The translations under genes and the position numbers were made by a program. The notes beneath the pieces are model-generated. The model did no database searches, had not been told where the DNA came from, and was given only the letters and a program-made list of their open reading frames with translations. Below, piece by piece: positions 44,771 through 54,251 of a stretch of 64,000 nucleotides of DNA; position 1 is the stretch's first letter, and every line of letters starts with the position of its first letter. This DNA is from Betaproteobacteria bacterium SG8_41 (GTDB lineage Bacteria; Pseudomonadota; Gammaproteobacteria; Burkholderiales; SG8-41): contig LJTT01000034.1 in assembly GCA_001303585.1 (NCBI GenBank), forward strand, positions 1 to 64,000, read 5' to 3'.

Positions 44771-47404
44771 CTAGCGATTCAAGCGCCAGTCGTAGGGCGT
44801 GTAAACCAGGCGTAGCCGCTCCGCGCGGTCCTCGATGCGCGCGGCTGCTTCTCGATCGTAGAGATATCGCGCCACCAGCCGCTGGACGGCATCGGGCGCC
44901 GCCCCGAAATCCGAACGATACCAGCGGAAAATCTCGCAAACGTGCAACTCCTCGCCGACGAGGCGGGTACTCGCGTTGATGAAGGTGTGCGCCGCGGCAT
45001 CGAGCTGTTCCTCCAGGTGCGCGGCATCGTAGGCTTCGATCGGCGGACAGGTGCGGCTTGCGCATACCAGCGCGAAATGAATGCGCGGATCGATCTCGCG
45101 CACGGCCCAGCGCCGGCGCGGGTCGCTCCCGCGCAGGCGCCGGCGCAGTCGGTAGGGCGGCACGGCATTGGCACGCAGGATCCCGTGCTCGATATCGGAC
45201 GCGTTGACGCTCTCGCCGCCCACGCGATAGCGCACGCACTCAAAGAAGAATGGTACTTCGCGCACGGACTCGCGAATGCCAAGCTCCACGACGCCGTGAA
45301 TGACGAGCGTATTGAACACGTTCATCCAGAAAGCGACGCGCTGCGTGTCCGATTCAAGCGCCGCGGGGTCGAACGACGCGAGCTGCGCGGCCAGACCGCG
45401 GAAGGTGCCGTAGGCGGCGCTGCAGCGGATCCCCGCGTAATCGATTCTGCGCGCGTGTCCATCGTAGAACTGGCCGCGCACGACATTCATCGCGCGCTTC
45501 ATCGCCTGCGCCGGGTCGGCAGCGCGTTCGCCCGCGGGCTCCGCGCCCTCATTGAGCACCGAGCGGCCGAGGAGCAAGGCGAGCTTGCGGCCGGTGCTGA
45601 TCGGAGGCGGCTCGACCCGGGGCCGGCGCGCCTCGCGATAACGCAGGATCGCAGCCGCGTATCCGATGTGTGAATAGGCCTGCGGAAAATTGCCGGTGAT
45701 CTCCTGATAACGCGGCTCGTACTGCTCGCCGAAGAGGCCAAGGTGGTTGGTGTAGCGCCCGATCTCGCGCAGGTACTCGTCCACCTCGTCGAGCCGGCCC
45801 TGCAGAATCAGGCAGTGCAAATACCAGAAGAGGCAGATCATGAAGCCCTGCTCCTGGCCGTCGAGGCCATCGTCGAGCTCGTAGCGCAGCATGGCGCGCT
45901 CGCGCAACAGCTCGCGCTCGACGACGGCGATGGTGCCTGCGACACGCTCGTCCTCAATCGGAAGGAAGCCGTTTAGCGGTATGAGGAGCAGCGCGGCGTC
46001 GACCGCCTCGGTTTCATAGTGCTGCGTGAAACAGCCGCGCCGATGGTTGAAACCGCGCGCCAGAATCTCGGCGCGAATGGCTTCGCGCTCGCCGGTCCAG
46101 CGCGCAAAGTCCCCGGGGAATCCATAGTGATCGGCGATCTTGATCGCGCGGTCGAGCGCGACCCAGCACATGAGCTTGGAGTGCACGTAATGACGCGGGC
46201 CGATGCGCGCCTCCCATATCCCGTCATCGGGCTCGCGCCAGATGCGGATCACCTCGTCGACGAGCGGGCGCAGGAGTGACCAGTGGTCGAAGCGGATCTT
46301 TCCTACAAGTCGCGAGAGCGCGAACAAGGCATCGAGCAACTCGCCGTAAATATCGTGCTGGCGCTGATGAACCACGAACTGGCCAATGCGCACGGGGCGC
46401 GAGTTCTTGTAGCCGGCAAGGTGAACAAGCTCCGTTTCGTCACCAGGCGGACACGGCTGCTGCAGCTGGTAGAGGATGGAAAGCCGCCCCGGCTCGGTCG
46501 CGTGCCGGGCGACCTCCTTTAACCACGCGAGGTAATGCTCGGTCTCCGTGACGTGGCCGAGCTCGTACAGGGCCGCGAGTGTCATGCTGGTGTCGCGGAT
46601 CCAGCTCAGCCGGTAGTCCCAATTGCGCTCGCCGCCGATGATGGCGGGCAGCGAGGTCGTGCCGGCGGCGGCGATCGCGCCGGTGGTCTGGAGTTGCAGC
46701 AGTTTCAGCACGAGGGCAGTGCGGTCGAGTTGCTCCTGCCACCAGCCCTCGAGCGGCACGCGTCCCGTTTCGCTCTGTGATACCCACGCTTCCCAGTAGC
46801 GTTGCGTTGCCTCGAGCATGCCCTCGAAGCTGGCCGGATCGCGTGGCAGATCGCATTCGCCGAAGCCGAGCGCGAGCCAAAGCGTCTCGCCTTGCGCGAG
46901 GGTCACACGCGCGCGCTCGCCCTCCCAAGAGAGCGGGCGGCTGGTCACTAGCGTGAGGCGCTCCTGGCCGCCGGTGAACACCGTGGCGTTACCCATCTCG
47001 CTGCGTGCTGGCACGATGCGCGCATAATCGAACCGCGGCGCGCATTCGACCTCGAACGTGATGGAGCCGCGCGTTGCGCTGGCGCGGCGCATCAGCAGGG
47101 AGGCCCCGGGAGGACGCGCGCTGTCCACCGCGAGAAAATCCGTCAGTTCCAGCTCGCTGCCCGCGGCGCGAAAGCGGGTCTGCAGTATGTTCGTCCGCGG
47201 AAGATAGGCTTGCGCGGAATCATACGGCCTGTCCGGGCCGACGCTGTAACGCCCGCCCTTATCGTCGTCGAGGAGTGAGGCGAAAACCGAAGGCGAATCC
47301 ATGAACGGCAGGCACATCCAGTCGAGCGCGCCGTCGCTGCCCACCAGCGCGAGCGTGGCGCCGTTGCCGATGACTCCGTAATCGCCGATCTTCTTGTAAG
47401 CCAT
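44771..47404 (-). CDS. Glycoside hydrolase family 15 enzyme fused to DUF547
   Basis: Starts at MAYKKIGDYGVIGNGATLAL (ATG 47404, 877 residues); earlier starts lie in the region before it. The first 600 residues match GH15 glucoamylase/trehalase-like enzymes: LDWMCLPFMDSPSVF, ERNWDYRLSWIRDTSMTLAA, GYKNSRPVRIGQFVVHQRQH and QEQGFMICLFWYLHCLILQG with acid-base glutamates. The C-terminal 200 residues form DUF547 (FWMNVFNTLVIHGVVELG, DPRIHFALVCASRTCPPIEA). The fusion may act on trehalose or another alpha-glucoside. It lies 118 bp upstream of gnd on the same strand, so its sugar product could feed the pentose phosphate genes. Confidence 0.88.
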   Translation of the reverse strand: MAYKKIGDYGVIGNGATLALVGSDGALDWMCLPFMDSPSVFASLLDDDKGGRYSVGPDRPYDSAQAYLPRTNILQTRFRAAGSELELTDFLAVDSARPPGASLLMRRASATRGSITFEVECAPRFDYARIVPARSEMGNATVFTGGQERLTLVTSRPLSWEGERARVTLAQGETLWLALGFGECDLPRDPASFEGMLEATQRYWEAWVSQSETGRVPLEGWWQEQLDRTALVLKLLQLQTTGAIAAAGTTSLPAIIGGERNWDYRLSWIRDTSMTLAALYELGHVTETEHYLAWLKEVARHATEPGRLSILYQLQQPCPPGDETELVHLAGYKNSRPVRIGQFVVHQRQHDIYGELLDALFALSRLVGKIRFDHWSLLRPLVDEVIRIWREPDDGIWEARIGPRHYVHSKLMCWVALDRAIKIADHYGFPGDFARWTGEREAIRAEILARGFNHRRGCFTQHYETEAVDAALLLIPLNGFLPIEDERVAGTIAVVERELLRERAMLRYELDDGLDGQEQGFMICLFWYLHCLILQGRLDEVDEYLREIGRYTNHLGLFGEQYEPRYQEITGNFPQAYSHIGYAAAILRYREARRPRVEPPPISTGRKLALLLGRSVLNEGAEPAGERAADPAQAMKRAMNVVRGQFYDGHARRIDYAGIRCSAAYGTFRGLAAQLASFDPAALESDTQRVAFWMNVFNTLVIHGVVELGIRESVREVPFFFECVRYRVGGESVNASDIEHGILRANAVPPYRLRRRLRGSDPRRRWAVREIDPRIHFALVCASRTCPPIEAYDAAHLEEQLDAAAHTFINASTRLVGEELHVCEIFRWYRSDFGAAPDAVQRLVARYLYDREAAARIEDRAERLRLVYTPYDWRLNR

Positions 47405-47671
47405 CGTCGCATCCCAATTTTCATTTACGGCAAAGCGGGCGTGATGGATGTCACCGCCCGGCGGATTCATTTTCTCGAAAAATGCAACCAACGGTGCCGG
47501 CGCAATGCCTGCCGCAGGCCATGGCAAGGCGCGTCAGGAGCGCGCTCTACGCGGTGGCACGCAGCGCGGCGCCCCAGTCTCCGGCGAGACCGTCTGAAAG
47601 TCCGCAGACAGATATAATATAGGCCTTGGCGCTCGTGTTCCGCGAGCGCGGCTTTCCACGGGAGAGCGATC

Positions 47672-48136
47672 ATGTTCGCGCGTATCTTGGCATCCGGATG
47701 CTTCGTTGCTTTCGCACTGCTCGCGCAGGCGGCTGCGGCGCAAACGGTATATAAATCCACCATGCCCGACGGCCGCGTGATTTTTGGCGATCGCCCTGAG
47801 GCGGGGGCGGCGAAGGTCGAATCATCCGAGCCCGACACGTCCAAGAGGGGCGTACAACTCACCCCGCCCGGCGCCGGGCGCAAAGTCGAGGAGATGAGGA
47901 CCAGGCGTGAGAGCGGCGAGGCCAAGGAGGAACAATTGCGCCAGGCCGAGGAGGCCGTGCGCAATGCCGAGGTGGCGCTCGCGAACGGGAAGGAGCCTCT
48001 TCCCGGGGAACGCATCGGCACCGCGGGCGGCGCGAGCCGGCTTAACGATGCTTACTGGGCCCGGCAGAAGAAGCTCAAGGAGGACCTGGTCAAAGCACGC
48101 GACAATCTGAATAGATTGCGCATCGCGGACAAGTAA
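47672..48136 (+). CDS. Exported DUF4124-domain protein
   Basis: A 154-residue protein with signal peptide (LASGCFVAFALLAQAAAAQ). DUF4124 follows directly (TVYKSTMPDGRVIFGDRPE), a short beta motif common in betaproteobacterial periplasmic proteins. The rest is helical and charged (RESGEAKEEQLRQAEEAVRN and RQKKLKEDLVKARDNLNRLR). CGGGAGAGCG precedes the ATG. The function of the family is unknown. Confidence 0.85.
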   Translation: MFARILASGCFVAFALLAQAAAAQTVYKSTMPDGRVIFGDRPEAGAAKVESSEPDTSKRGVQLTPPGAGRKVEEMRTRRESGEAKEEQLRQAEEAVRNAEVALANGKEPLPGERIGTAGGASRLNDAYWARQKKLKEDLVKARDNLNRLRIADK

Positions 48137-48213
48137 CTTTACGGCCGGGGAATAATCTTGCGTGGGCCGCTTGATCGAGCGGAAACGGACGGCGAACCCG
48201 GGGCAACCTGCAA

Positions 48214-48519
48214 ATGCTGACGTATGAGGATTGCGTGGCCCTGTCGGGCCTGACTGAGGAAGAAATCGCGGCGATCGCCGAGCACGAGCACATCCCCGAG
48301 CTTGCGGCCGCGGAAATGGGCAATTACCTCTGCCGCTCGCCGTCCGGAGAGCTGCGAATCAAGCGCATGATCGTGGACGACATCGAGGCCGCCAGCGTCG
48401 CCGGCAAGCTGGATCGCGTGGCAGCGCTCAGGCTCGTGCTGCGCCACTTCGTCGAGTGCCATCCGGGCGGCGACGAGCGGCACCGGCCGCGCGGCGGCGC
48501 CGGCGAGCGGCCCCGCTAG
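48214..48519 (+). CDS. Small conserved-type hypothetical protein
   Basis: A 101-residue soluble protein without recognised domain. The start MLTYEDCVALSGLTEEEIAA and helical AIAEHEHIPELAAAEMGNYL resemble a small protein recurrent in betaproteobacteria. The C-terminus is low-complexity (GGDERHRPRGGAGERPR). It follows the DUF4124 gene by 77 bp and converges with the permease gene. No function can be proposed. Confidence 0.65.
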   Translation: MLTYEDCVALSGLTEEEIAAIAEHEHIPELAAAEMGNYLCRSPSGELRIKRMIVDDIEAASVAGKLDRVAALRLVLRHFVECHPGGDERHRPRGGAGERPR

Positions 48520-48544
48520 AATTCTGCCGCCGCGTGCGTAGTGA

Positions 48545-49774
48545 TCAGCTGCCCAATGCGCTGAGCGTCTGAAACGCGAGCATCGCGCTCGTCAGGACAA
48601 AACCCGCGACCGGAATCCAGGCAGGGTAGGCGCGAACGCCCGGCGGGGCGGGTTCGCGGCGCTTGACGCGCAGGAGCGTGATGTGAATGAGCGTGAAGAC
48701 GATGAGCACTGTGAAGCTGGTCGCCTTGGCCAGTGTCACGAGCGGCAGCCACAGGGCTAGCACCAGAACCGCCACGGTCACGAGTGCGGTCGCGTAATGC
48801 GGGGTGCGCCGCCGCGCGTGAACGCGCCCGAGCCAGCGCGGCAGCCACCCCGCCTCGCTCATGCCGTAGAGGACGCGCGCGCACTTGATGATCTGCACCA
48901 GCGCGCCGTTGACCACCGCGAACAGGCTGATGAGCGCGATCACCACCGGCGCCTGTCCGGTCTCGCGCTCGAATATCAGGGCAAGCGGCGCATCGGTAGC
49001 GGCCAGCTCGGCTGCCGGCAGCGCGAGCACGGCGGCAGTTGCGATCAGCAGATACAGTGCCGATGCGACGACCATCGCGAGGAGGATGGCGCGCGGCATG
49101 GCGCGCCGGGGATCCCGCACCTCCTCGGCGACATTGACCATGTCCTCGAACCCGATGAACGCATAGAACGCGAGGAACGCGGCGGCGGCGATCGCCGCCC
49201 ACGCCGCTGTTTCGAACGGCGGCAGAAGCTCCGGCAGGCGCGCCGGAAAGGTCGCGAGGCTTTCGGCCGAGACGGCAAGAATCAGGAAGAGTCCGGCGAT
49301 CTCGATGAGCGTGATGACGGTGGCGACGATCGCGGATTCCTTTATGCCCCAGGTCGCGAGCGCGCCCAATCCGGCGACGATCAGCGTAATGACCACCCAG
49401 GGGGGCCACTCGACGAAGATGTCGAGATAGCCGACGAATCCGTTCACCAGCGTTGCGCTGGACACCAGGCCGGAAATCACGAGGAGCAGGCCGACCACGA
49501 GGGAGAGCGGGCGTAAACCGAAGCCTTCCTGGACGTAAACGGCCTCGCCCGCGCACTTGGGGTAACGCGCGGAAAGTTCGGCGTACGAGAGTGCCGTCAC
49601 CGCTGCGACGATCCCGGCGACGAGGAAGGCAACCGGCGCGTAAAGGCCGGCGATTCCGGCGATCTTCCCGACGAGGACATAGATGCCGGCGCCCAGAATG
49701 GTTCCCAGTCCATAGAACGTGAGAAACGCGACATTGAGGGCGCGCTTGAGCCCGACTTGATCACGCTGGCTCAC
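48545..49774 (-). CDS. APC-family amino acid permease
   Basis: A cationic or neutral amino acid transporter with about 12 transmembrane segments. Helix 1 carries the unwound substrate-binding motif GLGTILGAGIYVLVGKIAG. AFYAFIGFEDMVNVAEEVRDP is the family loop after helix 6. I chose GTG 49774 (409 residues) because AGGAAT precedes it and the upstream in-frame ATG lies close to a repeat array. Substrate not inferable; the neighbouring carbamate kinase hints at arginine or purine catabolism but this is only context. Confidence 0.88.
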   Translation of the reverse strand: MSQRDQVGLKRALNVAFLTFYGLGTILGAGIYVLVGKIAGIAGLYAPVAFLVAGIVAAVTALSYAELSARYPKCAGEAVYVQEGFGLRPLSLVVGLLLVISGLVSSATLVNGFVGYLDIFVEWPPWVVITLIVAGLGALATWGIKESAIVATVITLIEIAGLFLILAVSAESLATFPARLPELLPPFETAAWAAIAAAAFLAFYAFIGFEDMVNVAEEVRDPRRAMPRAILLAMVVASALYLLIATAAVLALPAAELAATDAPLALIFERETGQAPVVIALISLFAVVNGALVQIIKCARVLYGMSEAGWLPRWLGRVHARRRTPHYATALVTVAVLVLALWLPLVTLAKATSFTVLIVFTLIHITLLRVKRREPAPPGVRAYPAWIPVAGFVLTSAMLAFQTLSALGS

Positions 49775-49845
49775 GGGGGAAATTCCTGAAAATGGTGACG
49801 ACCTGTGTTTGAGGGTGAACGGTGAGCAGCGGGCGGTTTCCAACT

Positions 49846-49976
49846 AATCGTGAATCGTGAATCGTGAATCGTGAATCGTGAATCGTGAATCGTGAATCGT
49901 GAATCGTGAATCGTGAATCGTGAATCGTGAATCGTGAATTGAATCGTGAATCGTGAATCGTGAATCGTGAATCGTG
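49846..49976. repeat. AATCGTG heptamer array, 13 plus 5 copies
   Basis: Thirteen perfect AATCGTG units (49846-49936), a five-base break (AATTG), then five more perfect units (49942-49976). It fills the spacer upstream of the permease gene and downstream of arcC, which are on the same strand. Confidence 0.97.
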
Positions 49977-50035
49977 AGACCTGAAACATTAAACCTGAAA
50001 CGCGGGAGACCTTTCATCGCGCGGGGCGCGACTCC

Positions 50036-50941
50036 TCAGCCGGCGCGAACCGTCGTGCCGCATCGGCCATCCAGTATTTGCATCGCGTCGTCGAGCCGTC
50101 CAATGCCGGCGACACCGCGCGTTGCTTCGACGAAGCGGCACGCTGCCTCAACCTTGGGCCCCATCGTGCCAGCGGCGAATGGGTGGCGGCGGAGCTCCCG
50201 CGGCGTCGTCTCCCGCAGCGCGCGCGCCGCGGGCGTGTTCCACTCGAGATAGACGGCGTCGACGTCGGTGAGCATCAACAGGGCGTTCGCCTTGATCGCG
50301 CGCGCGAGCAGGGCTGCCGCGAGATCCTTGTCGATAACCGCCTCGACGCCCCGAATCCCGCCTCCCTGCGTCACCACGACCGGTATCCCGCCGCCGCCGG
50401 CACAGATCACGATGACGCCGGCGTCCACGAGGAGGCGGATCGTGGCGAGCTCGAGAACACGCCGCGGCTCGGGCGAAGGCACGACGCGCCGCCATACATC
50501 GCCGTCCGGCGCGATGCTCCAGCCGCGTGCTTGTGCGAGGCGCTTTGCCTGCTCCGCGGTATAGGTGAGGCCGATGGGCTTGTCCGGCTTGCTGAAGGCC
50601 GGGTCGTCAGCGTCGACTTGGATCTGGGTGAGAAGCGTGGCGATGCGCCGGTCGGGCAGGCGTGAGGCAAGCTCCTGCTCAATCAGGTAGCCGATCATGC
50701 CCTCGGTTTCGGCGTCGAGCACATCGAGCGGAAACGGTGGTACACGTGCCGACTCTTCCGCCTGCAGGGCGAGCAGTCCGACCTGGGGACCGTTGCCGTG
50801 GGTGACGACCACGGCGTGAGCGCGCGCGATGCTCGCAACCGCGTCTGCGGCGCTTGCCACATTGCGCCGCTGTGCCTGGGCGCTAGGCGGCTCCCCCCGC
50901 TTCAGCAGCGCGTTGCCTCCGAGCGCGACGACGACTTTCAC
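50036..50941 (-). CDS. arcC: Carbamate kinase
   Basis: Makes ATP from carbamoyl phosphate in arginine or purine catabolism. The start KVVVALGGNALLKRGEPPS, the VVTHGNGPQVGLLALQAEE motif, VICAGGGGIPVVVTQGGG and RALREETP-like RALRETTPRELRRHPFAAGT with GSMGPKVEA-type TMGPKVEAACRFVEAT are present. The GTG start overlaps the TGA of the upstream GTPase gene (GTGA). The pairing with a 2,3-diphosphoglycerate-synthetase-like GTPase, instead of arcA/arcB, argues for a pathway other than the classical arginine deiminase route. Confidence 0.95.
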   Translation of the reverse strand: MKVVVALGGNALLKRGEPPSAQAQRRNVASAADAVASIARAHAVVVTHGNGPQVGLLALQAEESARVPPFPLDVLDAETEGMIGYLIEQELASRLPDRRIATLLTQIQVDADDPAFSKPDKPIGLTYTAEQAKRLAQARGWSIAPDGDVWRRVVPSPEPRRVLELATIRLLVDAGVIVICAGGGGIPVVVTQGGGIRGVEAVIDKDLAAALLARAIKANALLMLTDVDAVYLEWNTPAARALRETTPRELRRHPFAAGTMGPKVEAACRFVEATRGVAGIGRLDDAMQILDGRCGTTVRAG

Positions 50942-52317
50942 AGCGCGCGCTCCAGCCGCTGCGTAAGGAAGTCATCCACATACGCCCACAAGCCCGGCGT
51001 GCCGGTCTCGGCATATTCATAGCGTGCCCGCACGACCGGCTTCGCGACGCGAAGCAGCGCGGCGAGATCGATGGGTGTGCCGGCCACCACGACATCGGCC
51101 TCGGCCGCGTCGATGGTCTCGCGCAGCGCCGCGACCTGGTCGGGCGAGTACCCCATGGCGGGCAACACGGGACCGATGTGCGGATAGGCAGCGTAGACAT
51201 CGGCTATCAGGGGCGCAGCCCATGGGCGCGGGTCCACGATGTGCGCGGCGCCTGCCTGCCTGGCCGCGATGAAAGCCGCGCCGTACGGCATGCCGCCGTG
51301 AGTGATCGTGGGACCGTCGTCGACCGCGAGAACGGCCTTGCCGCGTACCGCGGCGGGATCCTCCAGCGTGATGGGCGATGCCCCACGCACGATCGTCGCC
51401 AGCGGATTGATGCGCTGCGCGTTCAGGACGACCCGTTCAACATCGTCCGGCATCGCTGCATTCGTTTTGGCGACGACGATGATATGGGCCATTCGCAGCA
51501 CCGCCTCGCCGGGATGGTGCGTCGTCTCGTGTCCGGGGCGCAGCGGGTCGACCAGCACGATATGAAGATCGGGCAGCAGCATCGGGAAGTCATTGTTGCC
51601 GCCATCCCAGATAATGACGTCACACTCGACCTGCGCCTGCGCAATGACTGCGGCGTAATCCACGCCCGCAAATACGACGCTGCCGGCGGCGAGATGGGGC
51701 TCGTATTCCTCCCGCTCTTCGATCGTGCATGCGGCGAGGTCCAGGTCGGCACGGGAGGCGAACCGCTGAACGCGGGCGCGTTCAAGATCGCCATACGGCA
51801 TCGGGTGGCGGAGAACGGCCACTCGTGCGCCGCGGGCGCGCGCGCGGCGCGACAGGTAGCGCACGGTCTGCGTCTTGCCGCATCCGGTTCGCACGGCGGA
51901 GACCGCGATAACGGGGACGCTTGCCTTGAGCATCGTGCGTGCCGGACCCAGCAGCACGAAATCGGCGCCGGCCGCGAGCGTACGCGACGCAAGATGCATG
52001 ACGTGAGCGTGCGCAACATCGCTATAGGCGAAAACGACCTCGTTCACGCCCTGCGCGCGCACCAGTCCGTCGAGCTCGGTTTCGTCGACGATCGGGATGC
52101 CGGCCGGATAGTGCGGCCCGCTCAGGGCCGGCGGATAGCGGCGTTGAGCGATCCCCGGGATCTGAGCCGCCGTGAAGGCAACCACCTCCGCGGCCGGATC
52201 GTCGCGGTAGACGACATTGAAGTTGTGAAAGTCGCGTCCTGCGGCGCCGAGTATGACGACGCGGGTGCGACGCGCGGAATCTGACACCGAGGCACCCGTC
52301 ACGCTGGTGAGTAACAT
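50938..52317 (-). CDS. Cyclic 2,3-diphosphoglycerate synthetase-like P-loop protein
   Basis: Resembles the archaeal CpgS family. An N-terminal Rossmann-like domain (RVVILGAAGRDFHNFNVVYR) is followed by a P-loop (VIAVSAVRTGCGKTQTVRYL), Walker B (VIIWDGGNNDFPMLLPDL) and VVAKTNAAMPDDVERVV. A C-terminal domain contains GRPTITHG-type DDGPTITHGGMPYGAA. Length 459 is normal. GGTGAG precedes the ATG. The substrate in bacteria is unproven; coupling to arcC suggests a role in carbamoyl-phosphate or related acyl-phosphate metabolism. Confidence 0.85.
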   Translation of the reverse strand: MLLTSVTGASVSDSARRTRVVILGAAGRDFHNFNVVYRDDPAAEVVAFTAAQIPGIAQRRYPPALSGPHYPAGIPIVDETELDGLVRAQGVNEVVFAYSDVAHAHVMHLASRTLAAGADFVLLGPARTMLKASVPVIAVSAVRTGCGKTQTVRYLSRRARARGARVAVLRHPMPYGDLERARVQRFASRADLDLAACTIEEREEYEPHLAAGSVVFAGVDYAAVIAQAQVECDVIIWDGGNNDFPMLLPDLHIVLVDPLRPGHETTHHPGEAVLRMAHIIVVAKTNAAMPDDVERVVLNAQRINPLATIVRGASPITLEDPAAVRGKAVLAVDDGPTITHGGMPYGAAFIAARQAGAAHIVDPRPWAAPLIADVYAAYPHIGPVLPAMGYSPDQVAALRETIDAAEADVVVAGTPIDLAALLRVAKPVVRARYEYAETGTPGLWAYVDDFLTQRLERAL

Positions 52318-52463
52318 GATCTCACCACGCGTTGGACCGCTGCGACTTGCGCTGGATCAAGTGGCTGCAAGAGCGGCGCCGGGTCATCGATCGAAATCGG
52401 CTTTGGGCTGTGAAGGTCGCGCAGACACTGGTGTAAGATGGCCGGCGCCAAGGAGGATTGCTC

Positions 52464-53498
52464 ATGAAAGCGATGGTGCTCAAGTCCAAGAACACGCCGT
52501 TCGTGCTCGAGAACGTACCCGACCCGGCGCCGGGCGCGGGTGAGGCGGTTGCGAAGGTGCTGGCCTGCGGCGCCGGGCTCACGATTCACCACACGCGTGC
52601 CGGGCGGGTGCCGATCCAGTATCCGCGCATCATCGGCCACGAGATCACCGGCGAGATCGTGGCGCTGGGACAGGGCGTGACCGGGCTCAAGGTCGGGGAT
52701 CCGGTCACCGCCTATTTCTACCTGACGTGCGGCGAGTGTTACTGGTGCCGGATCAACCGCGAGTCGCTATGCGACAACTTCGGCGGCTACGTCGGCCGCG
52801 ATGTGGACGGCGGCTACGCCGAGTACATCAAGCTGCCCGCGAAGAATTTCCTGCGGCTGCCGGAGGGCCTCGACTGGCGCGGGAAGCCGGCCGAGATCGG
52901 CGTGATCTGCGATGCCATTGCGACACCCGTGAAAGTCATCCGGCGCGCACGCGTGATGCCTACCGACACGGTTGCCGTGTTCGGCGCGGGCGGCGGGCTT
53001 GGCGTGCACATGGCGATGGTCGCGCGCTGGGCTCGCGCAAAGGAGGTCATTGCGGTCGACACCATGGCGTCAAAGTTCGAGACGTGCCTCAAGGCCGGCG
53101 CCGACGCGACGGTAGATGCGTCCGAAGGCCGGGTCGTGGAACAGCTCATGGAACTGACGGGCGGCAAAGGCGTCGATGTTGCAATTGACTTCGTCTCCAG
53201 CAAGTCAACGCTCGAGGCGGGCGCCGGGGCATTGGCAAAGGGCGGTCGCCTCATCACCCTCGGCGGCCACAGCGAGCCGTTCCAGCTCGACCCGGCGCAA
53301 CTCCTCCGAAAGGAGATCGAGGTGATGGGCAGCCGCTATGCCACGCGCCAGGAGGTGATCGAGTCGCTCGAGTTGGTGGCGCGCGGCGAGTTCTTCCCGA
53401 TCGTGACCGAGAAAGTGCCTCTCGAGCAGGCGGAAGCGATCCACGCGCGCGTCGACAAGAGCCTCGTCACCGGCCGGGCAGCACTGGTCATGACGTGA
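52464..53498 (+). CDS. Zinc-dependent alcohol dehydrogenase (MDR family)
   Basis: Medium-chain dehydrogenase of 344 residues. ATG 52464 sits 8 bp after AGGAGG; a TTG six bases earlier is less likely. GHEITGEIVALGQGVTGLKVGD carries the zinc and GHE motifs. A structural zinc loop with cysteines (CGECYWCRINRESLCDN) is present. VAVFGAGGGLGVHMAMVARW is the NAD fold. The catalytic-zinc cysteine is represented by LACGAGLTIHHTR. The substrate is unknown; homologues act on 6-hydroxyhexanoate-like or cyclic alcohols, which is unproven here. Confidence 0.9.
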   Translation: MKAMVLKSKNTPFVLENVPDPAPGAGEAVAKVLACGAGLTIHHTRAGRVPIQYPRIIGHEITGEIVALGQGVTGLKVGDPVTAYFYLTCGECYWCRINRESLCDNFGGYVGRDVDGGYAEYIKLPAKNFLRLPEGLDWRGKPAEIGVICDAIATPVKVIRRARVMPTDTVAVFGAGGGLGVHMAMVARWARAKEVIAVDTMASKFETCLKAGADATVDASEGRVVEQLMELTGGKGVDVAIDFVSSKSTLEAGAGALAKGGRLITLGGHSEPFQLDPAQLLRKEIEVMGSRYATRQEVIESLELVARGEFFPIVTEKVPLEQAEAIHARVDKSLVTGRAALVMT

Positions 53499-53621
53499 CG
53501 AGCGCCGCATGCGGCGCGTTCCGAGTTCAAAGTTTCAGGTCTCAAGTTTAAGGTTCACGTCGTAAATCCGTAACCTTGAACCTTAAACCTTGAACGTGAA
53601 ACCGCCGCCGCGGCGCGGCGG

Positions 53622-54041
53622 CTAGGAGCCGGCGACGATCGCCAGCTTGTTCTGCACGGACTTGACCCCTGCCACCCCCGCGGCGATCTGCGCTGCTCGC
53701 GCGCGCTGATCGGCAGTCTCTGCGGTTCCGTAGAGCGTGACGGCGCCGTTTTCGGCATTCACATCGATCCGGTGCACATTGACGCTGCCCTCCGCCCCGA
53801 TCGCATCCTTGACCTTTGCGGCGAGCTCCGCATCGGTGTTCACCGCGGCGACCGCAGGTGCTTGTTGCGGTTCGGCCATCTTCATTTCCGGTTGCTTGGG
53901 CTCCGCCTGTGTCACCGGCGGTATCGGTGTCGACGTCGGCTCGGGCGCCGGCTTGTCGCCGCATGCGGCCAGGCCAAGAACGAGGACGCCGGCCAGCAGG
54001 CTCGAGAAACCCCGACCCGGAAATCGTTCGCTTGGCGCCAT
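53622..54041 (-). CDS. BON-domain lipoprotein
   Basis: A 139-residue outer-membrane lipoprotein. AGGAGA precedes the ATG. The signal sequence ends in a lipobox (VLGLAACGD) with lipidated cysteine. A proline/glutamate linker (APEPTSTPIPPVTQAEPKQP) leads to one BON domain (ELAAKVKDAIGAEGSVNVHR, AENGAVTLYGTAETADQRAR and GVAGVKSVQNKLAI). BON domains bind phospholipid or peptidoglycan and are found in osmotic-shock proteins. Confidence 0.9.
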   Translation of the reverse strand: MAPSERFPGRGFSSLLAGVLVLGLAACGDKPAPEPTSTPIPPVTQAEPKQPEMKMAEPQQAPAVAAVNTDAELAAKVKDAIGAEGSVNVHRIDVNAENGAVTLYGTAETADQRARAAQIAAGVAGVKSVQNKLAIVAGS

Positions 54042-54251
54042 CAAATTCTCCTCTGGAGGGTGAGTTTTCATGCGACGAGCGTAAAGGTACTCCAAATAGC
54101 ACGCCCGCGAAACGTGGTGGACGAGCGTAATCGCGGACGCGTGGTGCGATGCACAGCGGGTGGAACAAACAGCCTGTCGCAGGCGTTGGTCATGGGTGAT
54201 AAACTCGCCCGAGTCGCGGGTTGCCACAAAGCGGCCGGAGGAGGCTAACTT

